Shown: one piece after another, positions 8,236 to 16,787 of the stretch
Layout of the letters: each line of letters opens with the position of its first letter
Position numbering within the stretch: the first letter of the stretch is position 1
Assembly (NCBI RefSeq): GCF_046736075.1
Contig: NZ_CP177163.1
Location: 2,728,001 to 2,792,000, forward strand
DNA length: 64,000 bases
Origin: Stenotrophomonas sp046736075
GTDB lineage: Bacteria > Pseudomonadota > Gammaproteobacteria > Xanthomonadales > Xanthomonadaceae
Reading direction: 5' to 3'
Program-made: the position numbers and the translations under genes
The notes under the pieces: model-generated
The model's database searches: none
The model's input: the letters and a program-made list of their open reading frames with translations, nothing else
Told to the model about the DNA's origin: nothing

Positions 8236-8590
8236 CGCCACGCCCTGCGTGGCTTCACAGTGCCGGTTGGGCCTGCCGATGGAGGGCCGGACGCCTCTCC
8301 CGGCAGGGTCGCTCGACAGACGATTATCGATACCCTGTCCCGGCCGATGATGGGCATGACCCGAACCGAAGAAGGCGCTCCGCGCCCGCCGGAAGACCCC
8401 GCACTGTCGCTCTTGGCATAACCACTTGTAGGTTCTCTCCGCGACGGGATGTAGTCCGCAGTCTGCGCACCTGACAATCAGACCGACTGCTCAGTCTTCA
8501 GGCTGGTTGCTGTGTACAACAGAGCCCACAAGCGTTGTCTCGCGCAATCTGATGGGCAGTCAATTGCAATCTTACCGAGTGGTGATCCTG
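8236..8590 (+). other. Gene-free stretch before the 8591 gene
   Basis: About 355 bases between the ctaB scrap and the next credible start. It contains no convincing frame, repeat family or terminator. Base composition becomes less GC-rich towards 8500, in line with the following gene. It presumably holds that gene's promoter, but no clear -35/-10 pair can be defended. Confidence 0.4.
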
Positions 8591-9328
8591 ATGAACTCAA
8601 TTACCGTGTCGTTCTTGCTGGCGGCGTTGCTGTACAGCCCCCGGGGTATCTGCGCCCAGGACGAGGGCGATGCAGTGGGAAAATGGCTGAATGAGCGAAC
8701 CATGCGCGCTGCACTGGAGGACAGCACGGGCGCGCGCCGCTCATCGCAGGAAGGTACCTATCAGGTCATTCCCCTGTCGGAGCTGGATGCACCCGAAGAA
8801 GTCAAACACCACTTCCGCACCGAGATAGCCCTGAGCCGATCCGGGGTGAAGCGCGTTCCCAACGGTGAGATCCCATCGCAGGAGCAGCTGATCGCTTCGC
8901 TTCCGAAAGCCATACGATCCGATGCTGAACTGCGCAGGCGATTGCCTTCGCCGCCAACCAATCTCCAACGCACGATTCTTGGCACAGCAGATCTGATCGG
9001 CATGGAGCCGAGCGGCGCACTGGATGGACTCACATCCACCGGTCTAACGCGATTCTTTCGTTTGAATGGAGTGGGTGTCGTGGAGTTCAACGAACACAAT
9101 TTTCGCGCACCAGGCAGCAAAGTAGAGGTGATTGCAGAACTTCAGAACGTCCGCGTCAACGGTGTACCTGCGCAACTGGAGCGTGTCTCGGATGATCGTG
9201 GGCGCAGTCGCGCAACCCTCTCATGGGCAGGAGAAAGCAAGGTCTACACACTGATCGCTATCGGGGAAGGCGACGTGGAGCGAAAAGCGACCCTTCTGCA
9301 CCAGATTGCCGCAGCCGTGAAGGACTGA
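8591..9328 (+). CDS. Secreted protein of unknown function
   Basis: I do not recognise this 245-residue protein. The chosen ATG gives a good signal peptide, MNSITVSFLLAALLYSPRGICAQ; the frame is open further upstream, but the extension would bury this peptide. The mature part is charged and soluble, with a Pro-containing SPPTNLQRTILGTADLIGMEPSG segment and a C-terminal beta-rich region (FRAPGSKVEVIAELQNVRVNGVPAQLERV, YTLIAIGEG). Codon use is visibly less GC-rich than in neighbouring genes, suggesting acquisition. It is the second occupant of the variable slot between ctaB and the symporter. Confidence 0.6.
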   Translation: MNSITVSFLLAALLYSPRGICAQDEGDAVGKWLNERTMRAALEDSTGARRSSQEGTYQVIPLSELDAPEEVKHHFRTEIALSRSGVKRVPNGEIPSQEQLIASLPKAIRSDAELRRRLPSPPTNLQRTILGTADLIGMEPSGALDGLTSTGLTRFFRLNGVGVVEFNEHNFRAPGSKVEVIAELQNVRVNGVPAQLERVSDDRGRSRATLSWAGESKVYTLIAIGEGDVERKATLLHQIAAAVKD

Positions 9329-9332
9329 TGTA

Positions 9333-9367
9333 CCTGGCAGGACCGTCCACCGGACGGCACTGCCAGG
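9333..9367. terminator. Long two-part hairpin between convergent genes
   Basis: CCTGGCAG (9333) pairs with CTGCCAGG (ending 9367), and inside it CCGTCC pairs with GGACGG around the loop ACC. The hairpin sits just after the 8591-9328 stop and before the convergent symporter stop. There is no T run. It is probably a bidirectional transcript end. Confidence 0.55.
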
Positions 9368-9415
9368 ATCGATCGGGTTGGACCGGATCGAAGGCGACGG
9401 AACTGCCGCCGTAAC

Positions 9416-10384
9416 TTACTTCGCCCGCGCATACCGCTGCGCGATCATCGCGCAGACGATCAGCTGGATCTGGTGGTAGATCATGATCGGCAGCACGATC
9501 GCGCCGAGGCTGCCGCCGGCGAACAGGACCTTGGCGATCGGCACGCCGGTGGCCAGGCTCTTCTTGGAGCCGCAGAACAGGATGGTGATCTCGTCTTCGC
9601 GGTTGAAGCCCAGCCGCCGCGCAATGAAGCGGATGGTGGGCATGGCGATGCCGAGCAGTACCGCCGCCACGATGGCTACCGTGAGCAGGGACAGCAGCGG
9701 CGTCTTGCTCCACAGCCCTTCGCTGACCGCTTCACCGAAGGCCGAGTACACCACCAGCAGGATGGTGCCCTGGTCGGTGTAGCGCAGCAGCGCGCGCTGC
9801 CGCTCCACCCAGCGGGCGATCCACGGCCGCAGCAGGTGGCCGGCCACGAACGGCACCAGCAGCTGCAGCATGATGCTGATGATGGCGTGCACGGGGTTCT
9901 GCATGCCGCCCTCGGTGCCGGCCAGCACCGCCAGCAGCAGGGGGGTCAGGAACACGCCGAGGATGCTCGACAGCGAGGCACTGCAGACGGCGGCCGGCAC
10001 GTTGCCGCGTGCCATCGAGGTAAAGGCGATCGATGACTGCACGGTCGAGGGCAGCGCGCACAGGAACAGCACGCCGATGTACAGCTCCGGCGTCAGCAGC
10101 CAGCCGTCCAGCGGTTTGAACAGCAGCCCCAGCAGGGGGAACAGCACGAAGGTGCAGCCGAGGATGGTCAGGTGCAGCCGCCAATGCAGCATGCCGGCGA
10201 CGATCGACTCGCGCGGCAGGCGCGCGCCGTGCAGGAAGAACAGGGCGGCAATGGCGACGTCGGTGACATCGTCGAGCACCATTGCCGCGGCGCCGTGCAT
10301 GGGCAGCAGCGAGGCCAGCAGCACGGTGCAGAGCAGGGCGAGGGTGAAGTTGTCCGGTCGCAGGCGCGACCACCAGGGCGTCAT
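9416..10384 (-). CDS. Bile acid:sodium symporter family (SBF-like, YfeH type) transporter
   Basis: A 322-residue polytopic protein with about ten hydrophobic helices. Family features are LCALPSTVQSSIAFTSMARGNVPAAVCSASLSSILGVFLTPLL, where discontinuous helices of BASS transporters cross, and ITILFCGSKKSLATGVPIAKVLF, the second crossover. This matches the SBF-like CPA family (PF13593) represented by YfeH. Substrate is not predictable. The ATG at 10384 is favoured because an AGGAG lies 10 bases upstream; a start 3 codons earlier leaves no room for it. A scrap of its 3' end is found at 8138-8181. Confidence 0.88.
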   Translation of the reverse strand: MTPWWSRLRPDNFTLALLCTVLLASLLPMHGAAAMVLDDVTDVAIAALFFLHGARLPRESIVAGMLHWRLHLTILGCTFVLFPLLGLLFKPLDGWLLTPELYIGVLFLCALPSTVQSSIAFTSMARGNVPAAVCSASLSSILGVFLTPLLLAVLAGTEGGMQNPVHAIISIMLQLLVPFVAGHLLRPWIARWVERQRALLRYTDQGTILLVVYSAFGEAVSEGLWSKTPLLSLLTVAIVAAVLLGIAMPTIRFIARRLGFNREDEITILFCGSKKSLATGVPIAKVLFAGGSLGAIVLPIMIYHQIQLIVCAMIAQRYARAK

Positions 10385-10436
10385 GCGCGGCATGCTCCTG
10401 TTGTGGGGGGAAGGGGGGACGGACACGCGTGCTGGA

Positions 10437-10967
10437 TCAACGCGCGGTGTCCTGTTCGAGCAGGACGCGGGTCCCGGCGTCCAGCGAGGTCATGCCGGCA
10501 TCGCGGCCGAACTGCAGGGCGTCTTCGACGGACGCGCCCTGCCGGGCCTTCATCAGCGCCAGCAGGGCGCCGACGCGGTTGCCGGAGGCGCAGTGCAGCA
10601 GGACCGGGCCCTGGCTCTGTGCCAGCGCGGTGCGCAGCGCCTGCACATTGGCGTCGGTGAGGCCGGCGGCACCCGCAACCGGGATGCGGACATAGCGCAG
10701 GCCCAGGCGTTCGGCAGCGGCGGTCTCGTCGAAGCCGCGCTCCTCGTCGGGCTGGCGCAGGTCGATCAGGGTGGTGACCCCTGCCGCGGCCGCCTGCTGC
10801 AGCTCGGCCGCGCTGGGTTGGCCGGCGGTGTAGAGCTGCGGCTGTGGCTGCGCGAACGGCAGCCCAGCGGCCCAGGCGGGCAGGGCCAGCGCGAGCAGCG
10901 CGGCAAGGAGGCCAGCGCGGTGCCGGCGGGCGATCGGTGCAGCGGGACGCGCGATGTGGGATGCCAC
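10437..10967 (-). CDS. Exported DSP/rhodanese-like phosphatase (DUF442 type)
   Basis: A 176-residue protein with a signal-peptide-like start (RRHRAGLLAALLALALPAWAAG). The catalytic loop is HCASGNR at residues 125-131 (Cys126, Arg131), a C-x4-R arrangement as in the DUF442/BLH-type cysteine phosphatase and sulfurtransferase-like proteins. The upstream LYTAGQPSAAEL and TTLIDLRQPDEE blocks also match these proteins. A periplasmic phosphatase or sulfur-handling role is possible. Two genes in a row on this strand, it and dnaG, are separated by only 14 bp, but they are unlikely to be functionally linked. Confidence 0.8.
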   Translation of the reverse strand: MASHIARPAAPIARRHRAGLLAALLALALPAWAAGLPFAQPQPQLYTAGQPSAAELQQAAAAGVTTLIDLRQPDEERGFDETAAAERLGLRYVRIPVAGAAGLTDANVQALRTALAQSQGPVLLHCASGNRVGALLALMKARQGASVEDALQFGRDAGMTSLDAGTRVLLEQDTAR

Positions 10968-10981
10968 GGCTGCTCCGTCGG

Positions 10982-12712
10982 TCAGAAGCGGATGGTGCTG
11001 CGCGCCTTGAGCAGTTCGCGCAGCTCGTACTTGTCAGTATCGTCCAGACCCTGCTGGCTCTGCTTTGCCTGAAGCTCGTCCAGACGTTGCATCAACAGCT
11101 GTTTTTCCAGCTGGGCGACCGCATCGTGCAGTTCCTGGGTCCACATCGCCTCGTCGCCGGGCAATGTCTGCGCGGCGAGCTTGTGCAGCGCCTCCTGTTC
11201 CTCGCGGCCGTCGAAGTGCTGCAGCAGGGCACCGGTGCTGATGTCCGGGCGCTGCTCGACCAGGGTGAGCAGTTCCAGCAGCAGTTCCACGCCGGGCAGG
11301 CGCAGGCCGTTGAAGTGATGCCCCTCCAGGGTCATCGCCAGCGACGGCTGCTGCAGCAGGATGGCGATGGCCGCGCGCACCAGGCTGCGGCGCTGCGCCG
11401 GAGCGACCGCGCGCGATGGTGGGCGCGCCGCCGGCGTGGCCGCGCTCGGCTTGGCGCCCAGTCCGGTCAGCGTGGTCAGCTGCTGCTTCATCAGGTCACC
11501 GAAGGCGCCGTCGGGAATCTGCGCCAGCATCGGCTTGGCGCGCTCGGCCAGCCGCGCCTTGCCGTCCAGCGTGGCCATGTTGACCTCGCGGGTGAGCTCG
11601 TCGAAGAAGAACTGCGACAGCGGCGTGGCCTGCTGCAGGCGGGCATCGAAGCCCTCGCGGCCTTCCTTGCGCACGATGGTGTCCGGGTCCTCGCCATCGG
11701 GCAGGAACAGGAAGAACGCCTGGCGGCCATCCTTCATGCGCGGCAGCACCGACTCCAGCGCACGCCAGCCGGCGCGGCGTCCGGCGGCATCGCCATCGAA
11801 GCAGAAGAACACGTCCGGTGCGTTGCGGAACAGCAGCTCGGCATGGTCCGGCGTGGTCGCCGTGCCCAGCGTGGCCACCGCCTGGGTAACGCCGAACTGG
11901 AACAGCGAGACCACGTCCATATAGCCCTCGACCACGATCAGCCGCTCGATCTTCTGGTTGGCCTGGCGCACCTGCCACAGGCCGTACAGCTCGCGGCCCT
12001 TGTGGAACAGCGCCGTCTCGGGCGAGTTGAGGTACTTGGGGCCATCATCCTTTTCCATGACCCGGCCGCCATAGGCGATCACGCGGCCACGGCGGTCGAA
12101 GATCGGGAACATCACCCGGTCGCGGAACTTGTCGTAGACGTGCCCACGGTCGTTCTTGGAGAACAGGCCGGCGCGGTCGAGAAGCTTCATGCGCCGCTCG
12201 TCCTTGCCCAGTGCATCCTTCAGCGCGCTGTAGCCATCGGGCGCATAGCCGATCGCAAAGCGGGTGCGGTTCTCTTCGTCCACGCCGCGCTGGTCCAGGT
12301 AGGCACGGGCCTTGTCGCTGCCTTCCAGCGACTTCTGGAAGAAGCGCGTGGCCGCATCCAGTGCGGAGTAGAGATCGCGGCTGTCGTCCTGCTGCTGGGC
12401 GGTGCGCGGCTGCGTGTCGCGCGGTACTTCCATGCCGACGCGCTTGGCCAGTTCATCGACCGCGTCGAGGAATTCCAGGCGGTCGTAGTTCATCAGGAAG
12501 CTGATCGCGGTGCCATGCGCGCCACAGCCGAAGCAGTGATAGAACTGCTTGGTCGGGGAAACCGTGAACGAGGCCGAGCGTTCGTCGTGGAACGGGCAAC
12601 GCGCCGCGTACTCCTTGCCCTGGCGCTTCAACGGCACGCGGCTGCCCACCACCTCGACGATGTCGGAGCGGGCCAGCAGGTCATCGATGAATGCGTCGGG
12701 GATACGGGCCAT
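10982..12712 (-). CDS. dnaG: DNA primase
   Basis: Synthesises RNA primers for replication. The 576-residue protein has the N-terminal zinc ribbon with Cys39, His42, Cys60 and Cys63 (RCPFHDE...HCFGCG), the RNAP-like basic region RFAIGYAP, and the Toprim core with VVEGYMDVVSL and the acidic DGDAAGRRA metal site. The C-terminal helicase-binding domain is shorter and less conserved. With rpsU and yqeY it forms the familiar macromolecular-synthesis neighbourhood, here interrupted by a BrkB gene. Confidence 0.97.
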   Translation of the reverse strand: MARIPDAFIDDLLARSDIVEVVGSRVPLKRQGKEYAARCPFHDERSASFTVSPTKQFYHCFGCGAHGTAISFLMNYDRLEFLDAVDELAKRVGMEVPRDTQPRTAQQQDDSRDLYSALDAATRFFQKSLEGSDKARAYLDQRGVDEENRTRFAIGYAPDGYSALKDALGKDERRMKLLDRAGLFSKNDRGHVYDKFRDRVMFPIFDRRGRVIAYGGRVMEKDDGPKYLNSPETALFHKGRELYGLWQVRQANQKIERLIVVEGYMDVVSLFQFGVTQAVATLGTATTPDHAELLFRNAPDVFFCFDGDAAGRRAGWRALESVLPRMKDGRQAFFLFLPDGEDPDTIVRKEGREGFDARLQQATPLSQFFFDELTREVNMATLDGKARLAERAKPMLAQIPDGAFGDLMKQQLTTLTGLGAKPSAATPAARPPSRAVAPAQRRSLVRAAIAILLQQPSLAMTLEGHHFNGLRLPGVELLLELLTLVEQRPDISTGALLQHFDGREEQEALHKLAAQTLPGDEAMWTQELHDAVAQLEKQLLMQRLDELQAKQSQQGLDDTDKYELRELLKARSTIRF

Positions 12713-12778
12713 GGGCAGCAGGCAGGTGGCGCGGCCGGAGAACGGCCACGCAGGGCAGCGGGGGACCGGACTAGTCTA

Positions 12779-13729
12779 CTAGCTGCCGACCACTTCGCCC
12801 GGTTTGGGCGCGGCGATGCCCGCCTGCGCGAGGTGGAAGCGGGCGCGCAGGCGCTCGTCGACCACCGCGGTCATCAGGGCGCCCACGAAGAACACCACCG
12901 TGGCGTAGTAGATCCATACCAGCGAGATCACCAGCGCGCCCATCGAACCATAAGCACTGCCGGGGGCGACCGTGGCGATGTACAGGCCGATGGCATAGCG
13001 GCCCAGCGCGAACAGTGCCGAGGTGATCGCGCCGCCGATGAAGGCCTGGCGCCACGCCACGCGGCGGTCCGGCAGGTAGTGGTAGAGAAAGGCGAAGCCC
13101 ACCGTGTACAGGGCCAGGCTGGTGAGGTAGCCCACGGCCGGCAGCACCGAGGGCAACTGCGCGAAGGCCACCTGCAGCATGGTGGTGGCGGTCATCGACA
13201 GGATCAGCAGGAAGCCCAGCGCCAGCACCACGCCGAACGAGAACACGCGCTTGCGCAGCCACGCCACGATGCCGTCTAGGCGCTCGCCACTGGTGTTGAA
13301 GATCAGGTTGAGGGCGTTCTGCAGCTGCGCGAACACCGCCGTGGCGCCGATGAACAGCAGCAGCGTGCTCCACACCCCGGCCAGCGAGCCCACATCGGGC
13401 TGGTTGTCGGCGTTCTTGAGCACGGTATCGGCCACGGTGGCGGCACTGCTGCCGGCCACGTCGTTGATCTGCGTGATCAGCGCCTGCTGTGCCGGCGGAT
13501 ACAGCGAGGCGGTCAGCCACAGCAGCAGGACCAGCAGGGGGGCCATCGACAGCAACGCGTAGAAGGACACCGAGGCGGCCTGGGTCAGCACGTCCACCTC
13601 GACGAAGCGCTTGCCCACGGCAACCGGGAAGCTGCGTTCGAGCCGGTCCACGTACTTGCGCAGACGGGGCGGAAGGCGGGACGGGTCGTGCGCCGGTTCG
13701 GGCGCGGGGGAAGGCGGCAACGAAGACAT
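12779..13729 (-). CDS. YihY/BrkB family inner-membrane protein
   Basis: A 316-residue protein with about six membrane helices and the family blocks ASVSFYALLSMAPLLVLLLW, FIGATAVFAQLQNALNLIF, and GSAYGSMGALVISLVWIYYATVVFFVGA. YihY/BrkB proteins (once misnamed ribonuclease BN) are inner-membrane proteins of uncertain function, with proposals including transport. It lies between dnaG and yqeY, all on the minus strand. The first 45 residues are soluble and Pro-rich. Confidence 0.9.
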   Translation of the reverse strand: MSSLPPSPAPEPAHDPSRLPPRLRKYVDRLERSFPVAVGKRFVEVDVLTQAASVSFYALLSMAPLLVLLLWLTASLYPPAQQALITQINDVAGSSAATVADTVLKNADNQPDVGSLAGVWSTLLLFIGATAVFAQLQNALNLIFNTSGERLDGIVAWLRKRVFSFGVVLALGFLLILSMTATTMLQVAFAQLPSVLPAVGYLTSLALYTVGFAFLYHYLPDRRVAWRQAFIGGAITSALFALGRYAIGLYIATVAPGSAYGSMGALVISLVWIYYATVVFFVGALMTAVVDERLRARFHLAQAGIAAPKPGEVVGS

Positions 13730-13841
13730 GCTGGATTTCTAACAGCCCCGGTTCGAAGACCGGGTGAAACGCGCGCGGCGATGCACCGCGCGCGCACTAC
13801 GGTTGGCGCCCATCGCGGGGATGGGCGCTACCCGCGGGAAC

Positions 13842-14288
13842 TCAGCCGGCCAACTGTGCCTTGACCAGCTTGGACACCAGGCCCATGTCGGCCTGGCCCG
13901 CCAGCTTGGGCTTCAGTGCGCCCATCAGCTTGCCCATGTCGGCCGCGCCGGTGGCACCGGTTTCGGCGATGGCGGCCTGGATGGCGGCCACGATCTCGGC
14001 TTCGCCCATCTTGGCGGGCAGGTACTGGTCGATGACCACCAGCTCGTCGCGCTCGATCTGCGCCAGGTCTTCGCGGTTGGCCGCTTCGAACTGGGTGACC
14101 GAGTCCTTGCGCTGCTTGACCATCTTGTCGAGCACGGCAACAACGGCGGTGTCGTCCAGCTCGATGCGCTCGTCCACTTCCTTCTGCTTGATCGCCGCGT
14201 TGATCAGGCGGATCACGCCCAGGCGGTGCTTCTCGCCGCTCTTCATGGCGGCCTTCATGTCATCGGTGAGCTGCTGCTTCAGGCTCAT
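13842..14288 (-). CDS. yqeY: GatB/YqeY domain protein
   Basis: The 148-residue length is exactly that usual for YqeY, which resembles the tail domain of the GatB amidotransferase subunit that contacts tRNA. Family blocks are MSLKQQLTDDMKAAMKSGEKHRLGVIRLINAAIKQKEVDER and YLPAKMGEAEIVAAIQAAIAETGA, and the C-terminal MGKLMGALKPKLAGQADM. The start at 14288 is preferred over an upstream ATG that adds an unconserved leader. It follows rpsU, a widespread pairing. Confidence 0.94.
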   Translation of the reverse strand: MSLKQQLTDDMKAAMKSGEKHRLGVIRLINAAIKQKEVDERIELDDTAVVAVLDKMVKQRKDSVTQFEAANREDLAQIERDELVVIDQYLPAKMGEAEIVAAIQAAIAETGATGAADMGKLMGALKPKLAGQADMGLVSKLVKAQLAG

Positions 14289-14344
14289 GGAACACCTCGT
14301 ATCGGTGGAAGAGGGGGGCAATCGACATTTCAGAGCGGGAACGC

Positions 14345-14375
14345 AAAAAGCCGGTAACGCTTGCGCGTTCCGGCT
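14345..14375 (-). terminator. Intrinsic terminator after rpsU
   Basis: On the minus strand AGCCGGAACGC, loop GCAA, and GCGTTACCGGCT followed by TTTTTGC form a stem with a short T tract, about 50 bases after the rpsU stop. It should end or attenuate the rpsU transcript before yqeY. Confidence 0.75.
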
Positions 14376-14424
14376 TCGGCTCCGCCGCGACAGGACAGGC
14401 CTGCCGCATCGAAGTTGCGTCCGA

Positions 14425-14640
14425 TCAGTACAGGCGCTGACGCTTGGTGACGTCGCGCGACGAGCGGCGCAGCTGACGCTTCACAGCAGCAGCAGCCTTA
14501 CGCTTGCGCTCCTGGGTCGGCTTTTCGTAGAACTCGCGCTTGCGGGTTTCGGCCAGCACGCCGGCCTTTTCGCAGGTGCGCTTGAAGCGACGGAGCGCAA
14601 ACTCGAAGGGCTCGTTCTCGCGGACTTTAACGCTGGGCAT
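14425..14640 (-). CDS. rpsU: 30S ribosomal protein bS21
   Basis: The 71-residue product begins [20 protein letters not shown] and ends in a basic [26 protein letters not shown] tail, as bS21 does. bS21 binds the 30S platform and helps initiation. It is the usual first gene of the rpsU-dnaG region and is divergent from tsaD, also a standard arrangement. Confidence 0.98.
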
Positions 14641-14806
14641 GGAATCTCCGGGACACAGTAGAACCGGGTCACGCCCGGTGAGAGCCGCACATTATAGCGG
14701 CGACAAAAGAAGTTGCAACCCACCCCGGCAAACTTCTTGGCCACGGGTGGAGTCAGATGGGCTGGCGGTGCATCTGCCGGGCCTCAAGAGGTCCATAATA
14801 CGCGGT

Positions 14807-15832
14807 ATGCGAGTCCTTGGTATCGAATCTTCCTGCGATGAGACCGGCGTGGCGGTGTACGACACCGCGCTGACCGGTGTTGACGCCCTGCGCGCCCATG
14901 CGGTCTACAGCCAGATCGCCCTTCACGCTGAATACGGTGGAGTGGTGCCCGAACTGGCCAGCCGCGATCACGTCCGCAAGTTGCTGCCGCTGATCCGCCA
15001 GACCCTGGCCGAGGCCGGCATGCAGGTTTCGGACATCGACGGGGTGGCCTACACGGCCGGCCCGGGGCTGGTTGGCGCGCTGCTGGTCGGCGCCGGCGTG
15101 GCCCGTTCGTTGGCCTGGGCGCTGGAGGTGCCGGCAGTGGGTGTCCACCATATGGAAGGCCACCTGCTGGCCCCGCTGATGGAAGACGACCCGCCCGAGG
15201 CGCCGTTCGTGGCCTTGCTGGTGTCCGGTGGCCATACCCAGCTGGTGGCGGTCGACCGGATCGGCCAGTACCGCCTGCTGGGCGAGACGCTGGACGATGC
15301 GGCCGGCGAGGCCTTCGACAAGACCGCCAAGCTGATGGGCCTGCCGTACCCGGGGGGCCCGCAGCTGGCCGCGCTGGCCGAGCGTGGAACGCCGGGCAAG
15401 TACCGCTTCACCCGGCCGATGACCGATCGCCCCGGGCTGGATTTCAGCTTCTCCGGCCTGAAGACCCAGGTGCTGCTGGCCTGGCGCGACAGCGACCAGA
15501 GCGAGCAGACCCGCGCCGATATCGCCCGCGGCTTTGAAGATGCCGTGGTGGAAACCCTGGCCATCAAGTGCGACCGTGCGTTGGATGCGGCCGGCTGCGA
15601 TGTGCTGGTGGTGGCCGGCGGTGTGGGTGCCAACCGGCGCCTGCGCGCGCGCCTGGACGAGATGGCGCGCCGCCGCGGCGGCCGCGTCTGCTTCCCGCGC
15701 CCGGCGCTGTGCACCGACAACGGCGCGATGATCGCCTTTGCCGGCGCGCTGCGGCTGGAAGCGGGGCAGCACAACCCGCCGCAGGTGCAGGTCACCCCGC
15801 GTTGGGACATGGCCACGCTGCCGGCGGTGTAG
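14807..15832 (+). CDS. tsaD: tRNA N6-threonylcarbamoyladenosine synthase catalytic subunit
   Basis: Transfers threonylcarbamoyl to A37 of ANN-decoding tRNAs, together with TsaB, TsaE and TsaC. The 341-residue protein has the ASKHA-fold N-terminus MRVLGIESSCDETGVAVYD, the metal-binding HHMEGH (His115, His119), SGGHTQLV, GETLDDAAGEAFDK, FSFSGLKT, VAGGVGANRRLR and the C-terminal CTDNGAMIA with a third metal ligand. The ATG at 14807 gives the conserved N-terminus; the frame open upstream is not coding. Confidence 0.98.
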   Translation: MRVLGIESSCDETGVAVYDTALTGVDALRAHAVYSQIALHAEYGGVVPELASRDHVRKLLPLIRQTLAEAGMQVSDIDGVAYTAGPGLVGALLVGAGVARSLAWALEVPAVGVHHMEGHLLAPLMEDDPPEAPFVALLVSGGHTQLVAVDRIGQYRLLGETLDDAAGEAFDKTAKLMGLPYPGGPQLAALAERGTPGKYRFTRPMTDRPGLDFSFSGLKTQVLLAWRDSDQSEQTRADIARGFEDAVVETLAIKCDRALDAAGCDVLVVAGGVGANRRLRARLDEMARRRGGRVCFPRPALCTDNGAMIAFAGALRLEAGQHNPPQVQVTPRWDMATLPAV

Positions 15833-16312
15833 GAAACACGTCCGTCAGCCCGGCCGCTCCCGCAACAAAGCAGTGACCGATTCAAGATAGGTACGTAGCC
15901 GGTCCACCGACAGTGCCCGTGTCACGGCATCCTCGATCTGCATGGTGCGGCAGCATCCTCGTCCCTGGTCTGTGCAACGCTACGTGTGTGGGGCACCAGG
16001 GCGGCATCGGGAATCCGGACGTCATCCATCGACTCTTTTCACTGATCTGCATATCGAGATCGCTTGGATCAATGTGGAAACGGGGGAGGGTGGATTCCAT
16101 CTCATTTCCGGCGAACAAAGGTTGACGTTGGGGGGGGGCACGCTCGTAGCGTCTGTTCCACGCGCCACCGGGATTCGCGGATGGGAAACCATCTCCCCCC
16201 GGGGACAAGAAGTAAGCAAAGGGCCCCGAGAGGGGCCCTTTGTCTTTCCTGGTTCCCGGCACGTTCCGGAGCGGCCCGTTACCATGTTCGCCATCTTCCA
16301 CGTGGCATTCCT
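15833..16312. other. 480-base intergenic region with degraded content
   Basis: Between tsaD and folB. It holds a 33-codon minus frame at 15845-15943 and a hairpin terminator at 16218-16250. A stretch around 16020-16180, less GC-rich than its surroundings and with a run of nine G, carries overlapping short frames in several phases. None has a family signature or credible start. It looks like decayed accessory sequence. Confidence 0.5.
16218..16250 (+). terminator. Intrinsic hairpin, 10-bp stem
   Basis: AAAGGGCCCC, loop GAGA, GGGGCCCTTT, then GTCTTTCCT. The stem is perfect and T-rich sequence follows. It lies 62 bases before folB and would insulate that gene from upstream transcription. Confidence 0.75.
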
Positions 16313-16675
16313 ATGGACAAGGTATTCATCGAAGGGCTCGAGATCGACGCCCTGATCGGGATCTACGACTGGGAACGGCGGATCCGCCAGACCCTGCGTT
16401 TCGACCTGGAAATGGGCTTCGACAACCGGCGCCCGGCGGCCAGCGACGACATTGCCGATACCCTCAATTACAAAGCGGTCAGCAAGCGCATCGAGCAGTT
16501 CGTGCGCGAGTCCGACTTCGGCCTGGTCGAGACATTGGCCGAGCGCATCGCCGAGATCGTGCTGCGCGAATTCAACGTGGAGTGGCTGCGGCTGAAGCTC
16601 AGCAAGCCGGGCGCAGTACGCGGCGCCCGCGCGGTCGGCGTGATCATCGAACGCACCGCCACCCAGCACCCGTAA
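16313..16675 (+). CDS. folB: Dihydroneopterin aldolase
   Basis: Cleaves 7,8-dihydroneopterin to 6-hydroxymethyl-dihydropterin and glycolaldehyde in folate synthesis. The 120-residue protein has the FolB pattern MDKVFIEGLEIDALIGIYDWERRIRQ, DTLNYKAVSKRI (active-site Tyr/Lys region), LVETLAERIAEIVL with the conserved Glu, and KLSKPGAVRGARAVGVIIER near the C-terminus. The ATG at 16313 fits the family start. It stands alone here with SMAG repeats immediately after. Confidence 0.96.
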   Translation: MDKVFIEGLEIDALIGIYDWERRIRQTLRFDLEMGFDNRRPAASDDIADTLNYKAVSKRIEQFVRESDFGLVETLAERIAEIVLREFNVEWLRLKLSKPGAVRGARAVGVIIERTATQHP

Positions 16676-16767
16676 TGCCGGGCTCTGCCCGGCAACGCAC
16701 CTCCGTAGTGCCGGGCTCTGCCCGGCAACCAGCCCCCGTAATGCCGGGCTCTGCCCGGCAACGCACG
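16676..16767. repeat. Three SMAG-type palindromic repeats
   Basis: Three copies of a GTAG/GTAA-headed hairpin, TGCCGGGCTCTGCCCGGCA, occur in direct order between folB and the channel gene, separated by 8-13 bases. The stems are GCCGGGC/GCCCGGC. This is the SMAG (S. maltophilia GTAG) REP type, which folds in RNA and DNA and is usually mobilised by a RAYT transposase encoded elsewhere. Confidence 0.85.
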
Positions 16768-16787
16768 CATTTGGAGACCCCCCCACC

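Noticed and set aside
10844..13279. 811-residue open frame on the plus strand
   Set aside because: It is the mirror of dnaG and the BrkB gene, with Arg/Gln/Ala-rich low-complexity content and no family signature; high GC keeps the opposite frame open.
15845..15943. 33-codon minus frame, MQIEDAVTRALSVDRLRTYL..., possibly the start of an Abi-like gene
   Set aside because: The sequence vaguely recalls the N-terminus of Abi-family proteins, but it is far too short and has no continuation; at most a remnant.
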